Assembly (NCBI RefSeq): GCF_036127095.1
Contig: NZ_CP108007.1
Location: 62,001 to 126,000 of the forward strand
Direction of reading: 5' to 3'
Length of the DNA: 64,000 nt
Source: Streptomyces sp. NBC_00335
Lineage (GTDB): Bacteria > Actinomycetota > Actinomycetes > Streptomycetales > Streptomycetaceae
A model generated the notes under the pieces. The model did not search any database. It was given only the letters and a program-made list of their open reading frames with translations, and was not told where the DNA came from. How positions within the stretch are numbered: position 1 is the stretch's first letter; each line of letters starts with the position of its first letter. Below, piece after piece: positions 8,164-20,400 of the stretch. Made by a program: the position numbers and the translations under genes.

Positions 8164-9183
8164 ATGCCTTCTTCTGTCATGCCCACATCACGTCGAGCGG
8201 ACGGTCACCCGTCTCCGGCCGCCGTCTCCAGCGTCGGTCTGCGCAAGTCCTACGGTGACAAGACCGTCCTCGACGGCATCGATCTGAGCATCCCGGCCGG
8301 TTCCGTCTTCGCGCTGCTCGGTCCCAACGGAGCCGGCAAGACCACCGTCGTGAAGATCCTGTCCACGCTCATCACCGCCGACGGCGGACAGGCCCAGGTC
8401 GCGGGCCACGACATCGCGGCCTCCGCCGACGGGGTGCGGGCGGCGATCGGGGTCACGGGACAGTTCTCCGCCGTCGACGGTCTGATCACCGGCGAGGAGA
8501 ACATGCTCCTCATGGCGGACCTGCACCACCTGTCCAAGCAGGAGGGCCGGTGGGTCACCGCCGAACTGCTGGAGCGCTTCGACCTCACCGACGCTGCGAA
8601 GAAGCCCGCCTCCACCTACTCCGGCGGCATGAAGCGCCGCCTCGACATCGCCATGACCCTGGTCGGCGACCCGCGGATCATCTTCCTCGACGAGCCGACC
8701 ACCGGCCTCGACCCGCGCTCCCGGCACAACATGTGGCAGATCATCCGCGAGCTCGTCACCGGCGGCGTCACGGTCTTCCTCACCACCCAGTACCTGGAGG
8801 AGGCAGACGAACTCGCCGACCGCATCGCGGTGCTGAACGACGGCAGGATCGCGGCCGAGGGCACCGCCGAGGAGCTGAAGCGGATGATCCCCGGTGGACA
8901 CGTACGACTGCGGTTCTCCGACCCGGACGCGTACCGGTCCGCCACCGCCGCGCTCGGCGAGGTCACCCGGGACGACGAGGCGCTGGCGCTGCAGATCCCC
9001 AGCGACGGCAGCCAGCGCGCGCTGCGCTCCGTGCTCGACCGGCTGGACTCGGCCGGCGTCGAGGCGGACGAGCTGACCGTGCACACGCCCGACCTCGACG
9101 ACGTGTTCTTCGCCCTGACCGGCACCGACCCGCGCCCCGGCCAGTCCACCCTGCCCAACCAGTCCAAGGAGAACGTCCGATGA
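8164..9183 (+). CDS. ABC transporter ATP-binding protein (DrrA-like)
   Basis: ATPase subunit of a drug-resistance-type exporter, 339 aa. Walker A LLGPNGAGKTT (~residue 53), signature YSGGMKRRLDIA (~150), Walker B IIFLDEPTTGLDP (~175) and the H-loop region with TTQYLEEADELAD are all present. The C-terminal extension carries the DUF4162-like DrrA tail. ATG 8164 is preferred over ATG 8152 because GGAGGG lies 5 nt upstream. It overlaps the permease gene by ATGA. It may export lipophilic products, including the cluster product, but no sequence feature proves the link. Confidence 0.93.
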   Translation: MPSSVMPTSRRADGHPSPAAVSSVGLRKSYGDKTVLDGIDLSIPAGSVFALLGPNGAGKTTVVKILSTLITADGGQAQVAGHDIAASADGVRAAIGVTGQFSAVDGLITGEENMLLMADLHHLSKQEGRWVTAELLERFDLTDAAKKPASTYSGGMKRRLDIAMTLVGDPRIIFLDEPTTGLDPRSRHNMWQIIRELVTGGVTVFLTTQYLEEADELADRIAVLNDGRIAAEGTAEELKRMIPGGHVRLRFSDPDAYRSATAALGEVTRDDEALALQIPSDGSQRALRSVLDRLDSAGVEADELTVHTPDLDDVFFALTGTDPRPGQSTLPNQSKENVR

Positions 9184-9965
9184 GCTCCCTCGCCCTCGCC
9201 GTCCGCGACTCGTCCACGATGCTGCGCCGCAACCTCCTGCACGCGCGGCGCTACCCGTCCCTCACCCTGAACCTGCTGCTCACGCCGATCATGCTGCTGC
9301 TGCTCTTCGTCTACATCTTCGGCGACGTGATGAGCGCGGGCATCGGCGGCGGCAGCCGCTCCGACTACATCGCCTACCTCGTGCCGGGCCTGCTGCTGAT
9401 GACCATCGGCAGCACCACGATCGGTACCGCGGTGTCCGTCTCCAACGACATGACCGAGGGGATCATCGCCCGCTTCCGCACGATGGCGATCCACCGCGGC
9501 GCGGTGCTCATCGGGCACGTCATCAGCAGCGTGCTGCAGTCGATCGCGAGCGTGGTCCTCGTGGGCGCCGTCGCCGTCGCCATCGGGTTCCGCTCCACGG
9601 ACGCGACGGCCCTGGAGTGGCTGGCGGCGTTCGGCCTGCTCGTACTGTTCGCCCTGGCGCTCACCTGGATCGCCGTCGGCATGGGGCTGATCAGCCCGAA
9701 CGCCGAGGCCGCCAGCAACAACGCACTGCCGATGATCCTGCTGTCGCTGCTGTCCAGCGCTTTCGTCCCGGTCGAGGGGATGCCGGGCTGGTTCCAGCCG
9801 ATCGCCGAGTACCAGCCGTTCACCCCGGCCATCGAGACCCTGCGCGGGCTGCTGCTCGGCAGCGAGATCGGCAACAACGGGTGGATCGCGGTCGCCTGGT
9901 GCCTGGGCCTCGCGGTCCTCGGGTACTTCTGGTCGGCCGCCAAGTTCAACGGCGACCCGAAGTAG
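9180..9965 (+). CDS. ABC-2 type transporter permease (DrrB-like)
   Basis: Integral membrane subunit of 261 aa with about six hydrophobic segments (for example LTLNLLLTPIMLLLLFVYIF and LLVLFALALTWIAVGMGL) and the ABC-2 family NAEAASNNALPMILL region near residue 185. The start overlaps the ATPase stop (ATGA 9180-9183), so the two subunits are co-translated and should form a homodimeric or heteromeric exporter in the cytoplasmic membrane. Confidence 0.9.
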   Translation: MSSLALAVRDSSTMLRRNLLHARRYPSLTLNLLLTPIMLLLLFVYIFGDVMSAGIGGGSRSDYIAYLVPGLLLMTIGSTTIGTAVSVSNDMTEGIIARFRTMAIHRGAVLIGHVISSVLQSIASVVLVGAVAVAIGFRSTDATALEWLAAFGLLVLFALALTWIAVGMGLISPNAEAASNNALPMILLSLLSSAFVPVEGMPGWFQPIAEYQPFTPAIETLRGLLLGSEIGNNGWIAVAWCLGLAVLGYFWSAAKFNGDPK

Positions 9966-10094
9966 CGGCGCGGGGTCGAGCACCGCCTCGGCCCCGACCC
10001 CCGAAGTGAGGGGTGAATTAGGGGATCCCCGGCCCGGACGAAACTCCTACATTTTCGGTAGTTGTAAGTCCGCGGCCTGCCAGGAGGGGTAATA

Positions 10095-10322
10095 ATGCCC
10101 GCTCGACCATCCGACTCCATTGCCGTATGGGACCGTGGCATTCCGTCGGAGGATGCGGCGTCCGAGGCCGGAAGCGACCTCTCCGCGGCGCTCGACGCGG
10201 TCATCGGCATTTTCACGGGCAATATACGACCGCGTTTCGGTCCGCCTCCCGCGCTGGCCGTGGCGGACGCGGCGGGCTCCGCCGTGCCGGCCTGGCGCCG
10301 CCTCTCGTACCTCGCCGAATGA
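10095..10322 (+). CDS. Small unknown protein, first gene of the phosphoesterase/PPTase operon
   Basis: 75-aa open frame that I do not recognise. Support for it being real: AGGAGG with an 8-nt spacer before ATG 10095, and a stop codon overlapping the next gene's start (ATGA 10319-10322). The protein has an acidic first half (SEDAASEAGSDLSAALDAVI) and a proline/alanine-rich second half, with no signal peptide or cysteine pattern. It may act mainly as a translational coupler for the downstream phosphoesterase. A separate function cannot be inferred. Confidence 0.55.
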   Translation: MPARPSDSIAVWDRGIPSEDAASEAGSDLSAALDAVIGIFTGNIRPRFGPPPALAVADAAGSAVPAWRRLSYLAE

Positions 10323-11161
10323 GTGGGCGCCTTCTGGCGGTCAGTGATCTGCACGTGGCGTACCGGGAGAACCGGTCGGTGCTCGGGGACGTACGGCCCA
10401 CGTCCGATGCCGACTGGCTGATCGTCGCCGGCGACGTGGGAGAAATAGCCGCCGAGGTGGAATCGGCGCTGGCTCTGCTCGCCGGCCGCTTCGCGCAGGT
10501 CATCTGGGCCCCGGGCAACCACGAGCTGTGGACGCACCCCAAGGACCCGAACCCGCTGCGGGGGGTGGAACGCTACCGCCACCTCGTCGAGTTCTGCCGA
10601 TCCGTCGGAGTGCTGACCCCCGAGGACCCGTACGCGGTCTGGCGGGGCACGGGCGATCCCACCGTCATCGCCCCGCTCTTCCTGCTGTACGACTACACCT
10701 TCCGCGTCCCCGGCACGTCCACCAAGGAGGAGTCCCTGGCCCGTGCCGAGCGGGCGGGCGTGGTGTGCAGCGACGAGTACCTGCTGCACCCCGACCCGTA
10801 CCCCACCCGGGACGCGTGGTGCCGGGCCAGGCTGGCGCAGACCCGGGAGCGGCTCGACGCGCTGGGCACCGGCCTGCCCGTGGTCCTGGTCAACCACTTC
10901 CCGCTGCGGCGGCACGAGACCGCGATCCTGCGCCACCCGGAGTTCGCGCAGTGGTGCGGCACCGAGGCGACCGACGACTGGCACGTCCGGTACGGGGCGC
11001 GCGCGGTGGTCTACGGGCACCTGCACATCCCGCGCACCACCTGGCACGACGGGGTGCGCTTCGAGGAGGTCTCGCTCGGCTATCCCAGAGAGCGAAAGAT
11101 GTACGGATCCGCGCGCCCCTGGCCCGTCCAGATCCTGCCGGAAACGGCAGGTGGCCCGTGA
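10319..11161 (+). CDS. Calcineurin-like metallophosphoesterase (PptH-like)
   Basis: Binuclear-metal phosphoesterase of 280 aa. All family motifs are visible in order: AVSDLHVAY (D-x-H), IVAGDVGE (GD), APGNHELW (GNHE), VNHFP and YGHLHIP (GHxH). The gene overlaps the phosphopantetheinyl transferase start (GTGA 11158-11161). In Mycobacterium tuberculosis an analogous pair, PptT/PptH, is co-transcribed and PptH removes 4'-phosphopantetheine from carrier proteins. By position I infer the same activity here, trimming or recycling holo carrier proteins, but this is not demonstrated. Confidence 0.85.
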   Translation: MSGRLLAVSDLHVAYRENRSVLGDVRPTSDADWLIVAGDVGEIAAEVESALALLAGRFAQVIWAPGNHELWTHPKDPNPLRGVERYRHLVEFCRSVGVLTPEDPYAVWRGTGDPTVIAPLFLLYDYTFRVPGTSTKEESLARAERAGVVCSDEYLLHPDPYPTRDAWCRARLAQTRERLDALGTGLPVVLVNHFPLRRHETAILRHPEFAQWCGTEATDDWHVRYGARAVVYGHLHIPRTTWHDGVRFEEVSLGYPRERKMYGSARPWPVQILPETAGGP

Positions 11162-11817
11162 TCGCATCCCTGCTCCCCCCGGCCGTCGCCTTCGCCGAGG
11201 AGTTCGGGGACCCGCCGGGCGGGTTCCTGTTCGCCGAGGAAGCGGAGCTGGTGGCCAGGTCCGTGCCCGTCAGACGGCGCGAGTTCACCACCGTACGGGT
11301 GTGCGCCCGGCGCGCGCTCGCCGACCTGGGCCTCGGACCGGTGCCGCTGCTGCCCGGGACCCGTGGCGCGCCGCAGTGGCCCGCCGGGGTCGTCGGCAGC
11401 ATGACCCACTGCGTGGGCTACCGGGCGAGCGTGGTCGCGCGGGACCGGGACGTCACCGCGATCGGGATCGACGCGGAGCCTGCCGAGCCCCTCGTGGACG
11501 GGCTGCTGGAGACGATCGCGCTGCCCGGCGAACAGGCGCACGTCCGCAGGCTGCTGCGGGCCCGGCCCCAGACGGCCTGGGACCGGCTGCTGTTCAGCGC
11601 CAAGGAGTCGGTCTACAAGGCGACCTTCCCGGCCACCGGCGTCCGGCTGGACTTCTCCGACGCGGCGATCACCATCGACCCGTTCGAGGGGACCTTCCGG
11701 GCCCGGCTGCTCGTGCCCGGTCTCGTCGTCGGCGGACGCTGGTACGACAGCCTGGACGGCAAGTGGAGCGCGACCGGCGGACTGCTGCTGACGGCGATCA
11801 CCGTCGCGGACGGCTGA
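11158..11817 (+). CDS. 4'-phosphopantetheinyl transferase (EntD/PptT type)
   Basis: Enzyme of 219 aa that converts apo carrier proteins to holo form using CoA, needed for all five ACP domains of the PKS here. Motifs are TTVRVCARRAL, GSMTHCVGY, IGIDAEPAEPL (Mg-binding acidic residues) and LLFSAKESVYKATFP, in the order of EntD-like PPTases. It starts with GTG 11158 overlapping the phosphoesterase stop. It is the last gene of the rightward operon and is followed by a strong hairpin. It may serve the whole cell rather than only this cluster. Confidence 0.92.
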   Translation: MIASLLPPAVAFAEEFGDPPGGFLFAEEAELVARSVPVRRREFTTVRVCARRALADLGLGPVPLLPGTRGAPQWPAGVVGSMTHCVGYRASVVARDRDVTAIGIDAEPAEPLVDGLLETIALPGEQAHVRRLLRARPQTAWDRLLFSAKESVYKATFPATGVRLDFSDAAITIDPFEGTFRARLLVPGLVVGGRWYDSLDGKWSATGGLLLTAITVADG

Positions 11818-11847
11818 CCGCGGGGCCGGGCCGGCGGCGCGAGCGAA

Positions 11848-11883
11848 GAGGGGGGTATCCGGAGCGATCCGGATACCCCCCTC
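11848..11883. terminator. Bidirectional terminator between PPTase and DAHP synthase genes
   Basis: Arms 11848-11862 (GAGGGGGGTATCCGG) and 11869-11883 are exact complements with loop AGCGAT. It lies between convergent genes and can stop transcription from both sides. Confidence 0.85.
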
Positions 11884-11905
11884 TCCCGTTTTCCGAAGGG
11901 GTGCG

Positions 11906-13381
<1,476 letters not shown>

Positions 13382-14233
13382 TCAGGTGCCGTGGGCCGTG
13401 ATGCCGGAGAGGGCCGGGCGGCGCAGCCCGAAGAAGTCCAGGTACATCTCCAGCTGGTGCGCCAGCATGTGGTGCCCGTGGTGCACCGGCAGGCCCCGTG
13501 CGGCGGCCGCCCGCAGCAGCCGCGTCTCCCTCGGCTTCATGATGATGTCCGCGACCACCGCCCCGTCCGCCAGCGCTTCCGGGTCGAAGGGCAGCGGATC
13601 GTCCGCCCGCAGCCCCATCGGCGTCGCGTTGACCACGAGTTCCGCCGCGCCCAGTCCGGCCGGCGTACCGGCGGCGACCCGCCCCGGCGCGTACCGCGAC
13701 ATCCGGTCCACGACCGTCTGCACCCGCCTCGCATCCGTGTCGAACACCTCCAGCCGCTCCACGCCGGCGATCGTCAGCGCCGCGGCGATCGCGCCCCCCG
13801 CGCCGCCCGCGCCCACCAGGGCCGCCCGTCGGCCCGTGGGCGCGTGGCCGGCCGCCTCCAGACCGGCCACGAATCCGGCGCCGTCGAAGTTCTCGGCGTA
13901 CCAGAGGCCGTCCGCGCCGCGCCGCAGCGCGTTGGAGCTGCCCGCCAGTTCCACGGCGGGGCTGTGCACGTCGGCGAACTGCCGTACCGCGTCCTTGTGC
14001 GGGACGGTCACCAGGAGCCCGTCCACGTTGCGGGCGCGCTGCAGTCCGCGCACCACCTCGCCCAGATGCCCGACCGGTGCGTGCACCGGAACCAGTACGG
14101 CGTCGATTCCGAGCGAGGAGAAGAGCGGATTGAGCAGGTGCGGGGCCCGGACCTGTTCCACGGGATCGCCGAGAACGGCGAACAGCCTGGTTCTTCCGGA
14201 AATCCCCGGATCGGACCTTACCGAATTTTCCAT
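13382..14233 (-). CDS. rifI: Shikimate/quinate dehydrogenase-like (RifI-like)
   Basis: 283-aa NAD(P)-dependent dehydrogenase of the AroE family. In the rifamycin cluster RifI is an aminoquinate/aminoshikimate-type enzyme tied to AHBA metabolism. The nucleotide-binding loop is ALVGAGGAGGAIAAAL (~150-165). The substrate lysine lies in VTVPHKDAV and the second catalytic acid in AENFDGAGF. The usual N-V-T-x-P-x-K motif reads L-V-T-V-P-H-K, so the asparagine is replaced, which fits an altered substrate. GGAGG precedes ATG 14233 by about 5 nt. It is divergent from the PKS genes. Confidence 0.85.
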   Translation of the reverse strand: MENSVRSDPGISGRTRLFAVLGDPVEQVRAPHLLNPLFSSLGIDAVLVPVHAPVGHLGEVVRGLQRARNVDGLLVTVPHKDAVRQFADVHSPAVELAGSSNALRRGADGLWYAENFDGAGFVAGLEAAGHAPTGRRAALVGAGGAGGAIAAALTIAGVERLEVFDTDARRVQTVVDRMSRYAPGRVAAGTPAGLGAAELVVNATPMGLRADDPLPFDPEALADGAVVADIIMKPRETRLLRAAAARGLPVHHGHHMLAHQLEMYLDFFGLRRPALSGITAHGT

Positions 14234-14422
14234 CGAGTTCCTCCGGTGGAATAGAGGGCCTGGAATTACCTTCGCATTGAACCCCACACCCCTACCCCCG
14301 ATGCCCTGCGGTCGTCAATACAGGGCCCATATAGGGGGGGTGATAGTGGTGCCGTCGGCGGCTGTGAATGTGAGGCTGTTTACCTCCGCATCGCGAGTTT
14401 CTATTGACGAAGGGTGTCCGCC
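14234..14422. promoter_or_regulatory. Divergent promoter region, RifI/RifH operon and PKS operon
   Basis: 189 nt with lower GC than the flanking genes. It contains ATATAGGGGG (14329-14338), similar to the AAATAGGGGGAT motif found before the AHBA synthase and FAD-oxidase genes, plus CACCCCTACCCCCG on the left. It is a likely target of the cluster LAL or SARP activator. No convincing -35/-10 pair is claimed. Confidence 0.5.
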
Positions 14423-17400
14423 ATGCTGCGAACCGAATTGATCCGGCCGCTGCCCGAGCTGCTGAGGGCGAACGCCGATCGCTTCGGGGCCAAGGCCGCC
14501 TACCGCGATGCGCGGCGGAGCGTGAGCCATGCCGAACTGGAGGCACGCACCCGCAGACTGGCCGGCCATCTCGCCGGCCTGCGTCTGCAGCCGGGTGACC
14601 GGGCCGCGATCCTGCACGGCAACAGCGTGGAATTCGTCGAAAGCTACCTCGCGATCACCCGGGCAGCCGGCGTGGGCGTGCCGCTCAACCCCCGCCTCAC
14701 CGAGTCCGAGCTCTCCTACCTGCTGGAGGACAGCGGCGCCCGCGTCGTCATCACCGAGCCCTCCCGGATCGAGCTCGTCGCCCGCCTCCTCCAGGACCGC
14801 CCGCACATCCGGGTGATCGTCACCGGCGACGAGGGGATCCCGGCCGGGGCCCCCGCGGGCACCGTCTCCTACGACGTGCTGGCCGCCACCGAGCCCGCCG
14901 AGCCCGCCCGCGACGACCTCGGGCTCGACGACGTCGCCTGGATGCTCTACACCTCGGGCACCACCGGCAAGCCCAAGGGCGTCCTCTCCACCCAGCGCAA
15001 CTGCCTGACGTCCGTGGCCGCCTGCTACGCGCCGATCCCCGGCATGACCGAGCAGGACCGGGTCGTCTGGCCCCTGCCGCTCTTCCACAGCCTCGCGCAC
15101 ATCGTCTGCGTGCTCACCGTCACCGCCGTCGGAGCCACCGCCCGCCTCGTCGACGGCTTCTCCTCCGACGAGATCCTCGACGCCGTCAAGGAAGAGAAGG
15201 CCACGTTCCTCGCCGGTGTGCCGACGATGTACCACTACCTCGTCCAGGCCGCCAAGGAGCGCGGGTTCAGTGCCCCCGATCTGCGCATGTGCCTGGTCGG
15301 CGGCGCCATCACCACGGCCGAGCTGCGCCGGTCCTTCGAAGAGGTCTTCGGGGCCCCGCTGCTCGACGCCTACGGCTCGACCGAGACCTGCGGTTCCATC
15401 ACCATCAACTGGCCCACCGGCGCCCGGGTCGAGGGTTCCTGCGGCCTCCCCGTCCCCGGCCTCGGCGTACGCCTGGTCCACCCCGAGACCGGTGCGGACG
15501 TCGCCACCGGCGAGGAGGGCGAGGTCTGGGTCAAGGGCGCCAGCGTCATGGTCGGCTACCACAACCAGCCCGAGGCCACCGCCGCCGCCGTCACCGACGG
15601 CTGGTTCCGCACCGGCGACCTCGCCCGCCGCGACGAGCAGGGCTACTTCACCGTGACCGGCCGCATCAAGGAACTGGTCATCCGGGGCGGCGAGAACATC
15701 CACCCGGGCGAGGTCGAGGAAGTGCTGCGCGGGGTGCCGGGCGTCGCCGACGTCGCCGTCGCGGGCAAGGCGCACCGGGTGCTCGGGGAGGTCCCGGTGG
15801 CCTTCCTCGTCCCGGGCCCCCAGGGACTCGACCTGGAGCGCCTCTTCGACGCCTGCCGCGAGCACCTGGCGTACTACAAGATCCCCGAGGAGCTCTACGA
15901 GATCGACCGCATCCCGCGGACCGCCTCCGGGAAGATCATGCGCCACGTCCTGCTGGAGCGCCCCGCCCGACTGCGCGCCTCGGGCGACGGCCGCTACGAA
16001 TCGCTCTTCCGCACCGACTGGCTGCCCCTGCCGTCCGTGTCCGCCCCGCAGGTGGTCCCGGGCCACTGGGCCGCGGCCGGCGACATCTACGGCAGCGGCC
16101 TGACCGGCGCCCTGGAGGACCTCGGCAACACCGTCGACACCCACCTCGCGCTCGGCGGCCTCGCGGGCCTCGCCGACGTGGACGGCCTCGCCGGTGTCGA
16201 CGCCCTCGACTCGCTCGTCGAGGGGCTCGCCGAGGGCGCCGCCGCCCCCGACGTCGCGCTGCTGCTGCTCGGCGAGACCGACGAGAGCGCCGGCCCCCGC
16301 CGCGCCGACGCGGTCGAGGCCCTCGTGGGGCGGGTGGCCCGCGGCCTGGACGGCTGGCTGGCCGAGGAGCGCACCGCCCTGGTGCCGCTCGTCATCGCCA
16401 CCTGCGACGCCGTCGCCACCGGACCCGACGACGACCTGGACGGGATGGCCCACGCCGCCGTCTGGGGCCTGGTCCGCTCCTACCAGGCCGAGCACCCGGA
16501 CCGGTTCCTGCTGACCGACCTCGGCGCCGACGAGGAGCTCGACGACCCCCGCACCGCCGCCGCCCTCTGCGCCGCCTTCGCCTCGCAGGAGCCGCAGTCC
16601 GCGATCCGCGACGGTGTCGTGCTCCGCCCCCGGCTCGTACGGGCCTCCGCCTCGGCCGCGGGCAGCCGGTCCACCGGCGGGACCTCGGTCCCCGACGTCA
16701 CCGGCACCGTCCTGCTGACCGGCGCCGACGGCCTCGCAGCCGAGAGCATCGCCCGCCACCTCGTCGAGGTGTACGACGCCCGCCGGGTGCTCCTGGTCAG
16801 CAAGGGCGGCCGCAACGACCCGGCCGCCGCCGCCCTGCAGGCCGAACTGGCCCGCGCAGGCGCCGAGATCCGCCTGGAGGCCTGCGACGTCGCCGACCGC
16901 AAGGCGCTCACCAAGCTCCTCGCCAAGACCGCGCATCCGCTCACCGCCGTCGTGCACACCGCGGGCCGGGAGGACCTCGGCAGCGCCCAGGGACGCCACC
17001 TCGCGCTCCAGGGTGCAGTGAACCTGCACGAGCTCACCAAGGACTCCACGCTCGCGACGTTCATCCTGGTCCCCACGGCCGACGGCATCCTCGGCACCCC
17101 CGGCCACGGCGCCGCCGCGGCGGCCGCCGCCGGCCTCGACGCGATCGCCGGCCACCGCCACGCGCTGGGCCTGCCCGCGCTCTCCTTCGCGCTGGGCCCC
17201 TGGGACGGCGCCGCCGCCAGCGCCCCCGGCCACGCCTGGCCCACGGGTGCCGGCATGCTGTCCACGCAGGAGACCCTGGCCATGTTCGACGCCGCGCACA
17301 CGGTCGCGCAGGCGCAGCTGACCGCCGTACGCCCCGACACCTCGGCCCTGCCCGAAGGGGAGGTCCCGGCGCTGCTGGCCGACCTGATCGACACTCCGCG

Positions 17401-20400
17401 ACGGGCGGCCGCGGCCCCCGACGAGGACCACTCACAGGCCTTCAAGGCCCGCTTCGAGGGCATCTCGGAGGCCGAGCAGGACCGGCTCCTGACCGAACTC
17501 GTCGCCGCGCAGGTCCGCACCATCACCGGGCTGACCTCCTTCGACACCAGCCGCAGCTTCAAGGAGCTCGGCTTCACCTCGGCCACCGCTGTCGAGCTGC
17601 GCAACCGCCTCACCGAGGAGTCGGGCCTCCGGCTCCCGGTCACCCTGGCCTTCGACCACCCCAAGCCCGCGGCCGTCGCCGCGTACCTGCGCAAGCGGCT
17701 GTTCGGCAGCGCTGCCGGCGAGCCCGCCGTGGACTACCCCGAGCCGACGGTCTCCGACGAGCCCATCGCCATCGTGGGCATGGGTTGCAAGCTTCCCGGC
17801 GGGGTGTCCTCGCCCGAGGAGCTGTGGCGGCTGGTCGCCGAAGGCACCGACGCCGTCACCGAGTTCCCCGACAACCGCGGCTGGGACCTGGAACGCCTCT
17901 ACCACCCGGACCCCGCCAACCCGGGCACCTCGTACACCCGGCACGGCGGCTTCCTGCCGGAGGTGGCCGACTTCGACGCCGCGTTCTTCGGGATCTCGCC
18001 CCGCGAGGCCATCGCCATGGACCCGCAGCAGCGGCTCCTGCTGGAGACCTCCTGGGAGACCGTCGAGCGCGCCGGCATCGACCCCACCTCGCTCGGCGGT
18101 TCCCACATCGGCGTGTTCAGCGGCGTGATGCACCACGACTACGCGAGCAACATCCAGCAGGTTCCCGAAGGCACCGAGGGCTACCTCGGAATCGGCACCG
18201 CGGGCAGCGTGGCCTCCGGCCGCGTCTCCTACACCCTCGGTCTGGAGGGTCCGGCCGTCACCGTCGACACCGCCTGCTCCTCTTCCCTGGTCGCCCTGCA
18301 CCTCGCCACCCAGTCGCTGCGCCAGGGCGAATGCTCCATGGCGCTCGCGGGCGGCGCCGCCGTGATGGCGACCCCGGGCGTGTTCGTGGAGTTCTCCCGG
18401 CAGCGCGGACTCGCCGAGGACGGCCGCGCGAAGGCCTTCTCCTCGGGCGCCGACGGCACCGCCTGGGCCGAGGGCGTCGCCGTCGTCCTGCTGGAGCGGC
18501 TTTCGGATGCCCGCCGCAACGGGCACCCGGTGCTCGCGGTGGTCCGCGGCTCCGCCGTCAATCAGGACGGAGCCTCTAATGGCCTGACGGCGCCCAACGG
18601 CCCGTCTCAGGAGCGGGTGATCCGCCAGGCACTGGCCAATGCCCGCCTCACCACGGCGGACGTGGACACCGTCGAGGCGCACGGTACGGGCACGGTCCTC
18701 GGCGACCCGATCGAAGCCCAGGCCATCCTGGCCACCTACGGGCAGAACCGCGGCGAGCGCGACCCGCTGTGGCTCGGCTCCCTGAAGTCCAACATCGGGC
18801 ACGCCCAGTCGTCGGCCGGCGTCGCCGGCGTCATCAAGATGGTCATGGCCCTCCAGAACGAGGAGATCCCCAAGACCCTCCACATAGACGAGCCCACCCC
18901 GCACGTCGAGTGGTCCGCGGGCGCGGTGGAGTTGCTGACCGAGGCGCGTGGGTGGCCGCGGCGTGAGGATCGTGCGCGGCGGGCTGGTGTGTCGTCGTTC
19001 GGGGTGAGCGGCACCAACGCTCATGTGGTGATCGAGGAGGCTCCCGCGGAGGAGCCCGTCGAGCGGGCCACGGGCTTCTCGGGTCCGTTGCCGTTCGTGG
19101 TGTCGGCGAAGTCGGCGCAGGCGCTGAGGGCGCAGGCGCACAAGCTCGCCGACCACCTTGAGGCCCGGGACCAGGACGCGGTCCGGGCCGAGGACATCGC
19201 GTACTCCCTGGTGGCGACGCGTGCGGCGCTGGAGCATCGGGCGGTGGTGGTCGCGGACGGTGCCGTCGAGGCGATCGCTGGTCTGCGCGCCGTCGCCGAG
19301 GGGAGCACGGCCGGGTCGGTGGCCTCGTCGGGTCGTCTGGCGGTGTTGTTCACGGGTCAGGGTGCGCAGCGGTTGGGTATGGGCCGTGAGTTGTACGGGT
19401 CTTTCCCGGTGTTCGCCGAAGCCTTTGATGCTGTGGTGGCGGAGTTGGACCGGCATCTGGACCGGTCGTTGAAGGGGGTGGTGTTCGAGGCTGCGGACGA
19501 TGCGGATCTGAACCGGACGGAGTTCACGCAGCCGGCTCTCTTCGCGGTTGAGGTGGCGTTGTTCCGTCTGGCGGAGTCGTGGGGTGTGCGTCCGGATTTC
19601 GTGGCGGGGCATTCGATTGGTGAGCTGGCTGCCGCGCATGTGGCGGGGGTGTGGTCGCTGGCGGATGCGGCGCGTTTGGTGGCGGCGCGTGGTCGTTTGA
19701 TGCAGGCGTTGCCTTCGGGTGGCGCGATGATCGCGGTCCAGGCGACGGAGGCGGAGGTTCTTCCGCACCTGGTCGATGGTGTCGGTATCGCCGCGATCAA
19801 CGGTCCGTCGTCGGTGGTGGTTTCCGGTGAGGAGGCTGCGGCCGAGCAGGTGGCCGGCCACTTCACCGGGCTGGGTCGTAAGACGAAGCGGCTGGTGGTC
19901 AGTCATGCTTTCCATTCGCTGCTGATGGACCCGATGCTCGCGGAGTTCCGCGAGATCGCCGCGGGTCTGACTTACAACGCGCCCCGGATTCCTGTGGTCT
20001 CCAACGTGACGGGCAAGGTCGCCGGGACCGAGGAGCTGCTGTCTCCGGAGTACTGGGTGCGGCACGTCCGCGATGCCGTCCGCTTCGCCGACGGCATCTC
20101 CGCCCTCCAGGAGCAGGGCGTGACCACCTTCCTGGAGGCCGGACCGGACGGGGTCCTCACGGCCCTCGCCCAGGAGATCCTGGACGGCGCCGACGTCCAG
20201 CTCGCCACCCTCCAGCGCCGCGGCCGCTCCGAGACCGGTACGGCACTGACCGCCCTCGGCGCGCTGCACACCGCCGGCGTCACCCTCGACTGGGACTCCG
20301 TGTTCGCCGCCACCGGCGCCCGCCGCGTGGAACTGCCCACGTACGCCTTCCAGCGCGAGCGCTTCTGGCTCGAAGAGGCTGCCGGGGCAGGCGCCGGCGA

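Noticed and set aside
16700..17240. Active ketoreductase in the loading module
   Set aside because: NADPH motif and catalytic Ser/Tyr are missing, and AHBA has no beta-keto group to reduce at this stage.
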